Assembly: GCA_964613795.1 (NCBI GenBank)
Contig: CAZTJR010000001.1
Coordinates: forward strand, 248,001-312,000
Direction: 5' to 3'
Length of the DNA: 64,000 nt
From: Chromatocurvus sp964613795
GTDB lineage: Bacteria > Pseudomonadota > Gammaproteobacteria > Pseudomonadales > Halieaceae
The notes beneath the pieces are model-generated. The model worked only from the letters and a program-made list of their open reading frames with translations, did not search any database and was not told where the DNA came from. Shown here one piece after another: positions 8,256 to 19,553 of the stretch (position 1 is its first letter; each line of letters begins with the position of its first letter). Made by a program: the position numbers and the translations under genes.

Positions 8256-8888
8256 TTATTGTCCCGACGCGCCCCGGAACAGGAATTCCAGTCGACCATC
8301 GCTGTGGAGAACGCCGTGGTCGATGGTCATGGGATGCATGCAGTCGTTGACGTATCTGCGGGAGTGCAGGAATAGCGATGCCGGATCGGTGGCGACGACA
8401 CGCAGCGCAGCGGCATTAGTGACCCCCAGGTGCCGCACAGTGCTTTCTACATTGCGCTTGTGCAGCATGAAGCCGTGGCCGCGAAAGCCATCGTTGGCAT
8501 GCCGGTGGATGAAGTCGAGCAGGGCAGGCAGAGCCGACGGCGGGACAAGGTTTATCATGTCCCACAGCAGTACCAGATCGAAGCCCTGTTGTGCAATTTC
8601 CGGGAATGCTGCGTCAAAGTCGTCTGCGGTCACCTCGACAGGTGTATCGCTTTCTGCGGCAGCGCGTATGTCTTTCGCCTTAGCAATGAGGGTTTCACTC
8701 GCGTCAAGCACCTGCAGGCGGCAGGATAATTCACTGTAAAACGACAGGCTGACACGGTTGGCACGACCAAAATCGAGGATTCGACAGTGTTCCGTCACCG
8801 ATAACGCGCTTTCACCCAGCACCATTGGCAGCAGCCGGCTCTGCAGTTCGGATGGTGTAGACGGGCGTTTTCGCAGGGCCAGTGCCAT
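8256..8888 (-). CDS. Methyltransferase-like protein
   Basis: A 210-residue protein with a weak class I methyltransferase fold. A motif-I-like strand (CRILDFGRANRVSLSFY) is less glycine-rich than usual. It is followed by CRLQVLDASETLI (acidic residue after strand 2) and FDLVLLWDMINLVPPSALPALLDFI (strand 4 region). Loss of the GxGxG pattern leaves activity in doubt; it could be a non-catalytic relative. It lies 26 bp downstream of the bactofilin gene on the same strand and probably shares its transcript, suggesting a cell-envelope or cytoskeletal link. No substrate can be assigned. Confidence 0.65.
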   Translation of the reverse strand: MALALRKRPSTPSELQSRLLPMVLGESALSVTEHCRILDFGRANRVSLSFYSELSCRLQVLDASETLIAKAKDIRAAAESDTPVEVTADDFDAAFPEIAQQGFDLVLLWDMINLVPPSALPALLDFIHRHANDGFRGHGFMLHKRNVESTVRHLGVTNAAALRVVATDPASLFLHSRRYVNDCMHPMTIDHGVLHSDGRLEFLFRGASGQ

Positions 8889-8914
8889 GACGGTCTCTGT
8901 CGGGCCTGACCTTT

Positions 8915-9460
8915 TTAACCTGCCTTGCCGCCGTCCTGATGCGACGCTGCTTTGTGATCGGCGGATTTCGTTTCCTGCTGGACAGGCGTAGATGCTGTCG
9001 GACGCGTCTGCGCCGTGCTGCCCTTGGCTGGGCCGCCCATATCGATGCTGCCTTTGAAGCGGCCGCCGTCTTCGAGCATGACGCGCGGCGAGGATACATT
9101 GCCCTGAACGTTCCCGGTGGTGGTAATAACGACGCGCTCCTGGCCGACGATATCCCCCTGAACCTCGCCCTCGATACGAATTGTCTTTGCCTCGATATTC
9201 GCCTGGACGCGCCCGGAATTGCCGATGACGAGTTCATTGTCTGTCAGTGTCACGGTGCCGTTGACTTCACCTTCGATGAGCAGGTCTTCGCTGCTCTCGA
9301 TGTCACCTGTGACCTTCACTTTTGCACCAATCATGGCAATTGCCTCGCTCACAGTGGGTGGGGTTGCAGCTGGCTTGCGCTCCGCCACAGGGGGCGCTTC
9401 GCTTGTCTTCGCCGGCGTGTCGGGCGGTAATGCCGCTTTTGAACTCTTGCGCTCAAACAT
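8915..9460 (-). CDS. Bactofilin (polymer-forming cytoskeletal protein)
   Basis: Bactofilins polymerise without nucleotide into filaments that position cell-wall or appendage machinery at the inner face of the membrane. The 181-residue protein has a disordered Pro/Ala-rich N-terminus (1-40), a central right-handed beta-helix (about 42-145) built from short repeats such as IGAKVKVTGDIESSEDLLIEG, VNGTVTLTDNELVIG and VQANIEAKTIRIEG, and a disordered tail rich in Thr, Gln and Lys. This three-part layout is typical of the family (CcmA/BacA). The start ATG 9460 has AAGGGAT upstream. It is followed by the methyltransferase-like gene. Confidence 0.92.
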   Translation of the reverse strand: MFERKSSKAALPPDTPAKTSEAPPVAERKPAATPPTVSEAIAMIGAKVKVTGDIESSEDLLIEGEVNGTVTLTDNELVIGNSGRVQANIEAKTIRIEGEVQGDIVGQERVVITTTGNVQGNVSSPRVMLEDGGRFKGSIDMGGPAKGSTAQTRPTASTPVQQETKSADHKAASHQDGGKAG

Positions 9461-9523
9461 GGTGCTGATATCCCTTCAGTGACTATATCCCGAGCGCTTC
9501 GGTGGGTTCAACGTAATCGCGCG

Positions 9524-9552
9524 GATAACGTTATCATCATGCCATATGATGA
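9524..9552. promoter_or_regulatory. Adjacent palindromes upstream of the bactofilin gene
   Basis: In the 233-bp gap between the bactofilin start and the outer-membrane-type gene there is a perfect 12-bp palindrome GATAACGTTATC (9524-9535) overlapping an inverted repeat TCATCAT-GCCAT-ATGATGA (9534-9552). Placement about 65-90 bp upstream of the bactofilin start fits an operator. The binding protein is unknown and no ORF of substance lies in the gap. Confidence 0.3.
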
Positions 9553-9693
9553 AAAGGCTCGCATGCTGGATGAAGCACATCGAAGGTGCAAACTCGCGGC
9601 ATGGTAGCCGCGGATGGGAGCTGATACCCCATCCGGGCGCGAGTCGCGTGGCAGAAAGCGCCACGTGTCGGCGCCTTCTGCGGCTGCGGGATG

Positions 9694-10425
9694 TTAAAAG
9701 CTGTAGAAAAACTGCAGCTTGTAGAAGTCATTGGTGGAAAAGGAATCGTTATCGTTGGTCAGATCCCAGCCCGCTGAAAAGCGCATGCCGGCATCGCCTT
9801 TCGCAACCTGGAAATACGGGCCCAGCCACTGGTAGCCATCCTGGCTGCTGGCGTTGGAGCCACCGCGCAGCTCGAGTTCCTCGAAGTGCATGCCGACTGA
9901 GAAGTAATCGGCGAAGCGATAGCCATAATTCCCCCAGTAGTGAATGTATTCGAGGGTCGTGCCCTCTGCAGGCGCCTCGTCTCTCAGGTCCTTGTACCAG
10001 CCAAAGTAGAATTCGCCCTCCCAGTCCTCTGTGTCGTAATTGACAGTGAGATTCGGCACGATGCCGTCTCCCACTATGCCGTCGTCGGCTGTCCCTGAAG
10101 ACAGCAGGTTACCCTGGGTAAAACCGAGCTGCGGGTTAATATACAGAGCGCCATCCATGGCTTCGAAACCCACGCCGAAGCCAAATTCTGTCCACTGCCC
10201 CCAGTCTGCGCCGGTGCCGGCACCCCAGGCAATGCCGTAGAAGGTAAGGTCGTAATCTTTATCTGTGTCGTAGGTGACGCCGACAAAAGGATTGAAACCG
10301 AAGAAGGAATCCAGGTTCATGGAGACGTCCATGCTCAGTCGATCGTCCTCCTGTGCATTGGCCATACTGCAGACAACGCCGCTCAGGGCGGCGGCCGCTG
10401 TCAGGTGTATCAGTGCTCGTTTCAT
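9694..10425 (-). CDS. Exported outer-membrane beta-barrel-type protein
   Basis: A 243-residue protein with a clear Sec signal peptide (MKRALIHLTAAAALSGVVCSMANAQ, cleavage after ANA). The mature part is rich in alternating aromatic/polar strands (DLTFYGIAWGAGTG, EGEFYFGWYKDL, YFSVGMHFEELELRG) and ends with Phe (KLQFFYSF), a classic C-terminal barrel signal for BAM insertion. It resembles the small uncharacterised proteins grouped as DUF6733; I am not certain of that name. It probably forms an 8-12 strand barrel. GAGAGGG lies at ribosome-binding distance from ATG 10425. Confidence 0.75.
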   Translation of the reverse strand: MKRALIHLTAAAALSGVVCSMANAQEDDRLSMDVSMNLDSFFGFNPFVGVTYDTDKDYDLTFYGIAWGAGTGADWGQWTEFGFGVGFEAMDGALYINPQLGFTQGNLLSSGTADDGIVGDGIVPNLTVNYDTEDWEGEFYFGWYKDLRDEAPAEGTTLEYIHYWGNYGYRFADYFSVGMHFEELELRGGSNASSQDGYQWLGPYFQVAKGDAGMRFSAGWDLTNDNDSFSTNDFYKLQFFYSF

Positions 10426-10649
10426 GGCAGTACCCTCTCTGTATCAACAGATCTCAAGTTCGCGCAAGAAGCCGTGCGGAATGTTTTCCGGCGCGGGATG
10501 CGCCCGGCCGGTTTGCTGGCAAGGGCGTCTGGACTTCTTCTCACCAAGGGGATAGCGGGAACTGTGCCAGGCTGATGAATTACTTTAAATAACAGGGAGG
10601 TGCGTAAGCAGACGGGTATTTTACGGCGGTAAAAAGGACCTGGATATCA

Positions 10650-10676
10650 CAACGTGCACCGACGCGGTGCACGTTG
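10650..10676 (-). terminator. Strong 12-bp hairpin downstream of small reverse ORF
   Basis: A perfect 12-bp stem (CAACGTGCACCG / CGGTGCACGTTG) with a 3-nt ACG loop, ending 8 bp beyond the stop of the reverse ORF at 10684-10914. On the reverse strand a T-rich run (CCTTTTTACC) follows after about ten bases. It supports a transcript coming from the right. Confidence 0.5.
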
Positions 10677-10683
10677 CAGCCGG

Positions 10684-10914
10684 TCAGTAGGGATGACGGC
10701 TGTGACGTTGCAGGCACCCGAGTAACATGTGCCTGAGTGCTGCGGCACTTTGCGGGTTGCAGGGACGGATATGATCTGCAGTCAGCTGCCTGTCCCTGAG
10801 CAGGGCTTCCAGCTGCGCGATATCCACATCAATTTGCAGGCGCTGCTCTTTGCTGCTGATCGCGGCGCAGGGATCGTTTGCCGCCCTCTGGTGGCGCTGT
10901 TGCAGTTGGCTCAT
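10684..10914 (-). CDS. Small hypothetical protein (76 aa)
   Basis: Starts MSQLQQRHQRAANDP and has a plausible helical middle (DVDIAQLEALLRDRQLTADHI). No family is recognised. The only support is reasonable amino-acid composition, an ATG start and the strong hairpin just past its stop. It overlaps by 86 bp, in another frame, an equally short reverse ORF at 10829-11020 (begins MRLACLTPRRHCMTRI), whose frame is open for another 50 bp upstream. The pair could be one gene broken by a frameshift. Confidence 0.3.
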   Translation of the reverse strand: MSQLQQRHQRAANDPCAAISSKEQRLQIDVDIAQLEALLRDRQLTADHIRPCNPQSAAALRHMLLGCLQRHSRHPY

Positions 10915-11255
10915 TGGCTTGCTCCGTCGCGTCTGAAATGGTGATGTCCGGCCAGGTGAGTCCGGTATTGGCGATGCGTGTCATGCAGTGTCGACGGGGG
11001 GTCAGACAGGCGAGCCGCATGCGCTCCAGGGTCTCACCGTCGGCGTCTTTTGGGGCAAAGGAAGCGATGTGTCATGAACAATCATCCTGTGTCAGGTCAA
11101 AAGAATGAATCAGGTTGTACAAAGTATCGTAAATACGAATCATTCGCAATAATAGATATGACCTTGCGGCATCTGTTCCCGGGATTGAGTCTCCAGCCTG
11201 CCTGTAATACTGTCGTACGCTGCGCCGCCACGGCCAGACACGCATCGGAGAGAGC

Positions 11256-13058
11256 ATGAACGCCAGCCGGACCGTTTCTTATAAGGCGATGTTGATCGCA
11301 ATGACTCTGTTGTGGGGGGCAGTCAGCACGACCATCAGCAGCACTATCGCTGCGCAGGAAAGGCGCTCCGCCGATGAACAGCTGCGCGAGCTTTATGAAA
11401 CCGAGTTTGCCTGGCGGCAGCATGAAATGGGCAAGATCAGAATCGAGGGAGGCGACTGGGTCGATGCCGGCCGTTGGCCCGACGTCAGCGCCGCCGCGCA
11501 GGCGCGCCGTCTTGAATACTGGAATGCCGCTCTTGAGCAATTGGCCCGTATCCCCAGGGATCAGCTCAGCGCGGAGGCATTGATCAATGCTGAGGTTTTC
11601 GAGCAGATCATCACGTCGCGAGCATCGAATGTCCGCTTTCGCACCTATGAGGCGCCACTGAACTCTGACACATTCTTCTGGACCGGACTGCATCCGAGAA
11701 TGGGCGGCTTCGACAATGCGCAGGCCTATCAGCGCTACATAGCGCGCCTGGAAGACCTCCCGCGATATTTTCAGCAGCACATGGCAAACATGCGTGAAGG
11801 CCTTGCGCGCGGGTACAGCGTTCCCGCAGTGACACTGCAGGGACGGGAGCAATCCATCCTGCCGTACCGGATAGCGGGGAAAGACAACCCGTTCTATGCG
11901 CCGTTCAAGGCGATGCCCTCACGCATCAGTGAGGCGCAGCAGGCAGTGTTGCGCCAGCAGGCGCTGGAGGCAGTTCAGACGGCTGTGGTACCCGCGTATA
12001 CAGCGCTGTTCGAGTTCATGCAGGAAGAGTATCTGCCCGGGGCACGGGAAGACCTCGCCGCAAGAAGCCTGCCGGACGGTGAGGCCTTTTATCTGGCACA
12101 GATTCGTGAATATACAACGCTGGATCTGACCCCGGAGCAGATTCACGAACAGGGTCTCGCGGAGGTCGAAAGGATATGGACCGAAATGAAGGCGGTTCGC
12201 GATGAGGTGGAGTTCGATGGCGACATGGCGGCATTTTTTACGTTCCTGCGTAACGATCCGCAGTTCTACGCCGAGACACCGGCCGAACTGCTCGGGGTCT
12301 CGTCGTACGTCGCCAAGCGCATGGACGGAAAGCTCGCCGAAACGCTGGGGTTCCTGCCGCGCAGACGTTTTACCCTGTTGCCGGTCCCGGAAGCCATTGC
12401 GCCTTTCTACACGGGCGGCCGCGGTGGGCTGAATTCCTGCCTGATGAACACCTATGACCTGCCATCACGGCCGCTTTACACCATTCCCGCGCTGACGCTG
12501 CACGAATGCGCGCCCGGGCATGCGCTTCAGGCCGCTATTTCACGCGAGGCGCCCGGCGATATTCCCGAATTCCGGGCACGCAATTATTTTTCCGGCTACG
12601 GAGAAGGCTGGGGACTCTACACCGAATGGCTGGGCAGTCAGCTGGGTATATACCAGACTCCCTATGAGGAATTCGGGCGCCTGTCTTATGAGATGTGGCG
12701 GGCCTGTCGCCTGGTTATCGATACCGGCGTGCATTACTTCGGATGGTCACGAGAGCAGGCGCAGGATTATCTGCGTCGGCATTCGGCGCTGTCGGAACAC
12801 GAACTCACTACAGAGGTCGATCGCTATATTTCCTGGCCCGGCCAGGCCCTTTCCTACAAGCTTGGGGAAATGCTGATTCGCCGCAAGCGTGCCGAGGCAG
12901 AAGAAGTCCTTGGTACCGCCTTTGATCAGCGCTATTTCCACGATGTGATTCTCGGTATGCGTTCGGTGCCGCTGTCCGTGCTGGAAAGCGAGCTGGATCG
13001 CTGGATCGCCGAGGGCGGTCAGAACCCGTATGCTGATGTCGAATGGCTGCAGCGCTGA
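11256..13058 (+). CDS. DUF885 family protein with the full HECAPGH motif, exported
   Basis: A 600-residue member of DUF885, a family whose HExxPGH plus downstream Glu pattern suggests a zinc-dependent hydrolase; the reaction is not established. A hydrophobic N-terminal segment (residues ~8-32, VSYKAMLIAMTLLWGAVST) acts as signal peptide, so the enzyme is periplasmic or membrane-tethered. HECAPGH lies at 416-422 and the Glu of GYGEGWGLYTEWLG at about 450. The C-terminal part has YISWPGQALSYKLGEM and FHDVILGMRSVPLSVLE, typical of the family. It is the only one of five DUF885 proteins in the window with an intact motif. It is a single-gene unit with an RND efflux pair 249 bp downstream. Confidence 0.9.
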   Translation: MNASRTVSYKAMLIAMTLLWGAVSTTISSTIAAQERRSADEQLRELYETEFAWRQHEMGKIRIEGGDWVDAGRWPDVSAAAQARRLEYWNAALEQLARIPRDQLSAEALINAEVFEQIITSRASNVRFRTYEAPLNSDTFFWTGLHPRMGGFDNAQAYQRYIARLEDLPRYFQQHMANMREGLARGYSVPAVTLQGREQSILPYRIAGKDNPFYAPFKAMPSRISEAQQAVLRQQALEAVQTAVVPAYTALFEFMQEEYLPGAREDLAARSLPDGEAFYLAQIREYTTLDLTPEQIHEQGLAEVERIWTEMKAVRDEVEFDGDMAAFFTFLRNDPQFYAETPAELLGVSSYVAKRMDGKLAETLGFLPRRRFTLLPVPEAIAPFYTGGRGGLNSCLMNTYDLPSRPLYTIPALTLHECAPGHALQAAISREAPGDIPEFRARNYFSGYGEGWGLYTEWLGSQLGIYQTPYEEFGRLSYEMWRACRLVIDTGVHYFGWSREQAQDYLRRHSALSEHELTTEVDRYISWPGQALSYKLGEMLIRRKRAEAEEVLGTAFDQRYFHDVILGMRSVPLSVLESELDRWIAEGGQNPYADVEWLQR

Positions 13059-13306
13059 GTTTTCCGTTCTGTCGTCGGCCGCACAGATCTGTCGGGTGGT
13101 TCGCGCTACAATGGGACAGGTTTGGCGCGATAACGTACTGCTCGATCCACGATGGCAGGTTCAGGCCACTTCCAGGGAACCTATCTCTCCACGGGTAGCC
13201 TGATCTGCAATGCCTTCCGAAGCCGTATCGCAGCATTGCTCGCCTTTACAAACCTGCGGCCGGCACGCCGTCGACGTGCTCTATTGGAAAACTGACCGGG
13301 AAAACA

Positions 13307-14374
13307 ATGAAGAAAGCCATTGCCGCTATAGTGCTGGTCGCCGTCGCCGGTGTTGTAGCCTGGCCTAAGATATCTCCGCTGCTCTCAGAGGAGACCGTGG
13401 AAACTGCGGGAAATGAAGCCCGTGATAGGGCGCCGGCGGTCAAAACAGTGCGGCTTGAGGCCGTGCCTTTCGAGAGCCGGCTGACCTTTAATGGCACCCT
13501 CGTCGCTGATAGCGCCATCGACATCAAAAGCGAATTGCGCGGCAAAATCGCCAACATCGCGTTTACCGATGGTCAGCGAGTCGAGGCGGGTGAACTGATT
13601 GTCAGCATCGAGTCGGGCGAACTCGCCGCCGAGCTCAGCTCTGTCCGCGAGCAGCTCACGCTGGCGGAGACCAACGCCGAGCGCCTGCAGAATCTGTTTT
13701 CCTCCGGTTCCGTCACGGCGAGTGAGCGCGATGATGCGGTGAGCCGGCGCGAGGTGCTCAAGGCGGAAGAGCGACGCCTGGCGGTACGCCTGGAAAAAAC
13801 CAAGCTCCTCGCTCCCTTTTCCGGCACCCTGGGCCTGCGGGAGGTCAGTCTCGGCGATCTCATCGAGGCAGATACTCTTATCACTACGCTGCAGACCATC
13901 GAAGACCTGAAGGTCGATTTCAGCGTGCCGGAGCGCTATCAGGCCTTGCTGGAGGTTGGCATGTCACTAAGCCTGTGGGTGGCGGGCTATGACCAGTCTT
14001 TCAGCGCCAGGGTTCGTGCGATAAGCCCGCGGGTGGATATCAATACGCGAACCATTATGGTGCGCGCTGATGTCGCTAATAGTGAACGCAAGCTGCTGCC
14101 GGGCAATTATGCGAGGGTGGAGCTGATAAATCGCGACGAGGCGGCGCTGCTGGTACCCAGCGTGGCCGTGCTACAGAGCCTGGAGGACGTTTCTGTGTTC
14201 ACTGTCCAGGATGGCGTCGCCGTTCGCACCGAGGTGAAAACCGGTGTGCGCAGCGATTCCCAAGTGCAGATACTGCAAGGCCTGAAGGTCGGTGATGAAG
14301 TTATCACGCAGGGCATACAAAGCGTGCGTGACGGGCAACGGGTGGACATTCGCAATGCGGCGGGCACCAGCTGA
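13307..14374 (+). CDS. RND efflux periplasmic adaptor (HlyD/MFP family)
   Basis: A 355-residue membrane-fusion protein linking an inner-membrane RND pump to an outer-membrane channel. An N-terminal anchor or signal (MKKAIAAIVLVAVAGVVAW) is followed by a lipoyl half-motif (ELRGKIANIAFTDGQRVEAGELIVSIES), a coiled-coil hairpin (~115-170, EQLTLAETNAERLQNLFSSG and its partner), the second lipoyl half (LAPFSGTLGLREVSLGDLI) and a beta-barrel/membrane-proximal domain. Its stop shares one base with the start of the pump gene (TGATG), so the two are translationally coupled. No TolC-type gene is adjacent. Confidence 0.93.
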   Translation: MKKAIAAIVLVAVAGVVAWPKISPLLSEETVETAGNEARDRAPAVKTVRLEAVPFESRLTFNGTLVADSAIDIKSELRGKIANIAFTDGQRVEAGELIVSIESGELAAELSSVREQLTLAETNAERLQNLFSSGSVTASERDDAVSRREVLKAEERRLAVRLEKTKLLAPFSGTLGLREVSLGDLIEADTLITTLQTIEDLKVDFSVPERYQALLEVGMSLSLWVAGYDQSFSARVRAISPRVDINTRTIMVRADVANSERKLLPGNYARVELINRDEAALLVPSVAVLQSLEDVSVFTVQDGVAVRTEVKTGVRSDSQVQILQGLKVGDEVITQGIQSVRDGQRVDIRNAAGTS

Positions 14375-17300
14375 TGCGCCTGCATGAGCTGAGTATTGAG
14401 CGGCCGGTTCTGGCGGTCGTCATGTCTATTATCATCATCGTTTTCGGCGTCATTGGCATGCGCGAACTCGCCATCAGGGAATTCCCTCTCGCCGAGCGGC
14501 CCATTGTCTCCGTACAGTCGTCTTACCCGGGTGCGAATGCCACGGTAGTCGAGAATCAGATCACCGAGCGGCTTGAGGAGGAAATCAACTCCGTCTCGGG
14601 CATACGGACCATGACTGCTGTCAGCCGCGAGGGGCGCAGCACGGTCACGGTGGAGTTCAAGCTGGGAGACGACATTGACCGCGCCGCCAACGATGTCCGC
14701 GACCGTGTGTCTGCAGCCGTGCGCCGTCTGCCTGAAGACGCCGAGGCACCCACCGTTTCCAAGGCAGACTCAGACGGCGACCCCATCATATTTCTGAATG
14801 TCCGCAGTGATCAGCGCAGCCTGCTGGATCTGAGCGCCATTGCCGACAATCTGTTCAAATCCCGCCTTGAAACGATATCCGGCGTTGGTCAGGTGGATAT
14901 CTGGGGCTACAAGGAATACGCCATGCGCCTCTGGCTGAATCCTGATGCGCTGGCCTCACACGGTCTCACTGCCATCGATGTACGCGAGGCGTTCCAGGGT
15001 GCCAACGTCGAGCTGCCGACCGGTCGTATCGAGGGCGACACCATTGACCTGAATATTCGCACTCTGAGCCGTCTCGGTACCGATCCGGAGGAGTTCAATC
15101 AGCGCGTGATCAAGCGCGAGGGCGATCGTGTGGTGCGTTTCCGCGATGTCGGTTACGCCGAACTCGGACCACTGAATGAGCGCACCATACTCAGGCGGAA
15201 CGGCGTGACCATGGTGGGTGTGGTGTTGCGGCCCCAGAGCGGGGCGAACCAGATTGCGATCGCCGACGAATTCTACCGCCGCCTGGAGCTTATCAAGCGC
15301 GATCTGCCGGCGGACGTCGATGTGGCTATTGGCTTCGATACCAGCACCTTCATTCGCGCGAGTATCGCCGAGGTCATACAGACGCTGGTGGTGGCGCTGC
15401 TGCTGGTATGCGCGACCATCTTTGTCTTCCTGCGGGAGTGGCGCACCACGCTTATCCCCATCGTTACCATTCCCATTGCCCTCACGGGCACATTTTTTGT
15501 CCTTTATGTCGCCGGCTTCTCGATCAATGTCCTCACTCTGCTCGGTATGGTGCTGGCCATCGGCCTGGTCGTGGATGACGCGATTGTCGTTGTCGAGAAC
15601 ATCTACAAGCGCATAGAGCGGGGCGAGTCGCCGCGGCAGGCAGGCGTCGACGGGGTGAAGGAGATCTTCTTCGCCATTATTGCCACTACCCTGTCGCTGG
15701 TAGCGGTGTTCGCGCCGCTTATCTTCCTCGGCGGTCTCACGGGCGTCCTGTTCCGGGAGTTTGGCGTTACGCTGGCTGCTGCGGTAGTGATTTCCTCATT
15801 CGTGGCGCTGACGCTGGCACCCATGCTGTGCAGCCGTTTTCTCAAGAACCGGGCGCGTCATCCCGCGTTCTACCGCGCAACGGAGCCAATGTTCCAGTCT
15901 ATGGCTGATGGTTATCGCAGATCGCTGCGGGGCTTTCTGGCGCGGCGCTGGATGGCGCCAGCGATTCTTCTGAGCTGTCTGGCGATACTGGTGGTGATCT
16001 ACCGCAGCCTGCCTGAGGAGCTCGCGCCGCTTGAGGATCGCGACATGCTCGTGGTGCAGACCAAGGGGCCGCAGGGCGCCGGGTACGATTACATGTATGA
16101 AGCGATGAATGAAGTGGATGCCGCGATCAAGAGCGCCATACCCGACGCCCTCGACGCGTCGATTTCCGTCACGTCGCCTGGTTTCGGCGCCTCTACGACA
16201 ACCAATACCGGTTTCTCCCGCGTCATCCTCAAGCCTGCCGCCGAGCGCGAACAGAGCCAGGACGAGCTTGCGGGCGTCGTGGCGCGGGCCCTGGCCAATG
16301 TCAGCGCCGTGCAGGCGTCGGTTCGCCAGCCCCAGACCATCAATACCGGGGGCGGGCGCGGATTGCCGGTTCAGTTTGTGGTGCAAAACACCGATCTCGA
16401 GAAGGTGCGCGAGATCATCCCGGATTTTCTTGCCCGGGCGCGTGAGCACCCGGCCTTCAGCTTCGTCGACGTCGACATGCTGTTCAACCAGCCAGAGCTG
16501 GCGCTGGATATTGACCGTGACCGGGCGGATGCCATCGGCGTTGATGTCGCCCAGATCGCCGATGTCGTGCAGGCCTCCCTGAGCGGGCAGCGCTATGGCT
16601 ACTTTCTCCGCGATGGCGAGCAGTTCGAAATCATCGGACAGTTCCTGCGCCAGGCGCGTAATGATCCGCTCGACCTGTCGCGGCTGCAGGTGCGCTCTGG
16701 CGACGGCACGCTGATGCCGGCAGAAAACTTCGTCACCGTGCGCGAGCAGACCTCGGCCCCGGTGCTGTTCCGTTTTAACCGCTTTACTGCGGCCACGTTC
16801 TCGGCGAATCTCTCGGATGGGATGTCGCTTGGCGACGGCATTCGGGCGATGCGGGAAGTCGCGGACGCGGTACTGGACGACACCTTCAACACCGAGCTGG
16901 CCGGGCAGTCACGGGAATTCGCCGACACTGGCAGCAGCCTGCTGTTCGTCTTTGTTCTCGCGCTGCTGCTGATTTATCTAGTGCTGTGTGCCCAGTTTGA
17001 AAGTTTCCGCGATCCGCTGGCAATCATGCTGACGGTGCCCATGGCGATAACGGGGGGTCTCATTGCCCTGTGGTATTTCGGTCAGACGCTGAATATCTTC
17101 TCCCAGATCGGTCTTATCATGCTCATTGGTCTTGTCACCAAGAACGGTATTCTGATCGTCGAATTCGCCAATCAGCGTCGCGCAGCCGGATTGTCCATCG
17201 CCGAGGCCGTCGAGGACGCGGCAGCAGCGCGATTCCGCCCCATTCTCATGACGACGCTCTCCACGGTGCTCGGTACCCTGCCAATTGCGCTTGCGCTGGG

Positions 17301-17502
17301 AGCCGGTGCTCAGAGTCGGGTGCCGCTGGGTCTGGCGGTGATAGGCGGCATGCTGCTGGGGTCGTTTCTGTCGCTGTACGTGGTGCCGGCAGCCTACCGT
17401 GCCGTGGCGTCGCGCACGCATGCCACTGATGCAGAAACGCAGACAGAGTCCGTGGAGCGTCAGGCTGGCGATCCGCTGCCCGAGGTTCAGCCCGCCGGTT
17501 GA
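14374..17502 (+). CDS. RND efflux permease (HAE1 family)
   Basis: A 1042-residue proton-driven trimeric drug or metabolite exporter of the inner membrane. Helix 1 is followed by the first large periplasmic loop; the helix-4 motif GLVVDDAIVVVENIYKRIERG contains the paired Asp residues of the proton relay, and the second half repeats with ALLLIYLVLCAQFESFRDPLAIM and GLVTKNGILIVEFANQRR (relay Lys). FPLAERPIVSVQSSYPGANA is the usual N-terminal porter-domain sequence. Length and layout match the MexF/AcrB-like clade without an operon-encoded outer-membrane factor. It lies in an operon with the adaptor. The 3' end is 20 bp from the convergent recQ stop. Confidence 0.95.
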   Translation: MRLHELSIERPVLAVVMSIIIIVFGVIGMRELAIREFPLAERPIVSVQSSYPGANATVVENQITERLEEEINSVSGIRTMTAVSREGRSTVTVEFKLGDDIDRAANDVRDRVSAAVRRLPEDAEAPTVSKADSDGDPIIFLNVRSDQRSLLDLSAIADNLFKSRLETISGVGQVDIWGYKEYAMRLWLNPDALASHGLTAIDVREAFQGANVELPTGRIEGDTIDLNIRTLSRLGTDPEEFNQRVIKREGDRVVRFRDVGYAELGPLNERTILRRNGVTMVGVVLRPQSGANQIAIADEFYRRLELIKRDLPADVDVAIGFDTSTFIRASIAEVIQTLVVALLLVCATIFVFLREWRTTLIPIVTIPIALTGTFFVLYVAGFSINVLTLLGMVLAIGLVVDDAIVVVENIYKRIERGESPRQAGVDGVKEIFFAIIATTLSLVAVFAPLIFLGGLTGVLFREFGVTLAAAVVISSFVALTLAPMLCSRFLKNRARHPAFYRATEPMFQSMADGYRRSLRGFLARRWMAPAILLSCLAILVVIYRSLPEELAPLEDRDMLVVQTKGPQGAGYDYMYEAMNEVDAAIKSAIPDALDASISVTSPGFGASTTTNTGFSRVILKPAAEREQSQDELAGVVARALANVSAVQASVRQPQTINTGGGRGLPVQFVVQNTDLEKVREIIPDFLARAREHPAFSFVDVDMLFNQPELALDIDRDRADAIGVDVAQIADVVQASLSGQRYGYFLRDGEQFEIIGQFLRQARNDPLDLSRLQVRSGDGTLMPAENFVTVREQTSAPVLFRFNRFTAATFSANLSDGMSLGDGIRAMREVADAVLDDTFNTELAGQSREFADTGSSLLFVFVLALLLIYLVLCAQFESFRDPLAIMLTVPMAITGGLIALWYFGQTLNIFSQIGLIMLIGLVTKNGILIVEFANQRRAAGLSIAEAVEDAAAARFRPILMTTLSTVLGTLPIALALGAGAQSRVPLGLAVIGGMLLGSFLSLYVVPAAYRAVASRTHATDAETQTESVERQAGDPLPEVQPAG

Positions 17503-17521
17503 AGCCAGTGCCGCGGGCGGT

Positions 17522-19318
<1,797 letters not shown>

Positions 19319-19553
19319 GATACGAGTATACCTTGTGCCTGCCCGTGAGTGGTCATCGACATCGCTCTCACAGACGGTGTTCGCCAATGCCTGTCCCGTC
19401 GTTTCATTCCCCGAGGTGTTCAGTCAGCGTTTTCATGCCGCTACGGAGATGAGTTCTCAATGTGCTAGATTATCGGGTTTACCGCATCGACGACACGCCG
19501 GAGGCGTCGACCCGAGTGCACAGTGAGTCAACCGAAGAATTCAGAGGGTTTCC

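Larger units (their letters stand above)
10426..11255. other. 830-bp stretch with little coding signal
   Basis: Between the barrel-type gene (leftward) and the DUF885 gene (rightward) there are only two short, overlapping reverse-strand ORFs (10684-10914 and 10829-11020) and a strong hairpin at 10650-10676. The reverse frame of the second ORF remains open upstream to about 11073 without a standard start. The arrangement could be a degraded gene, a frameshifted small gene, or non-coding DNA. The AT-richer part near 11110-11160 is a likely promoter region for the DUF885 gene, but no clear -35/-10 pair was recognised. Confidence 0.4.

Noticed and set aside
7976..8299. Reverse ORF with repeated PTRPDLRG residues
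   Set aside because: It is the 14-bp repeat read through the N gap. It has no independent coding evidence.
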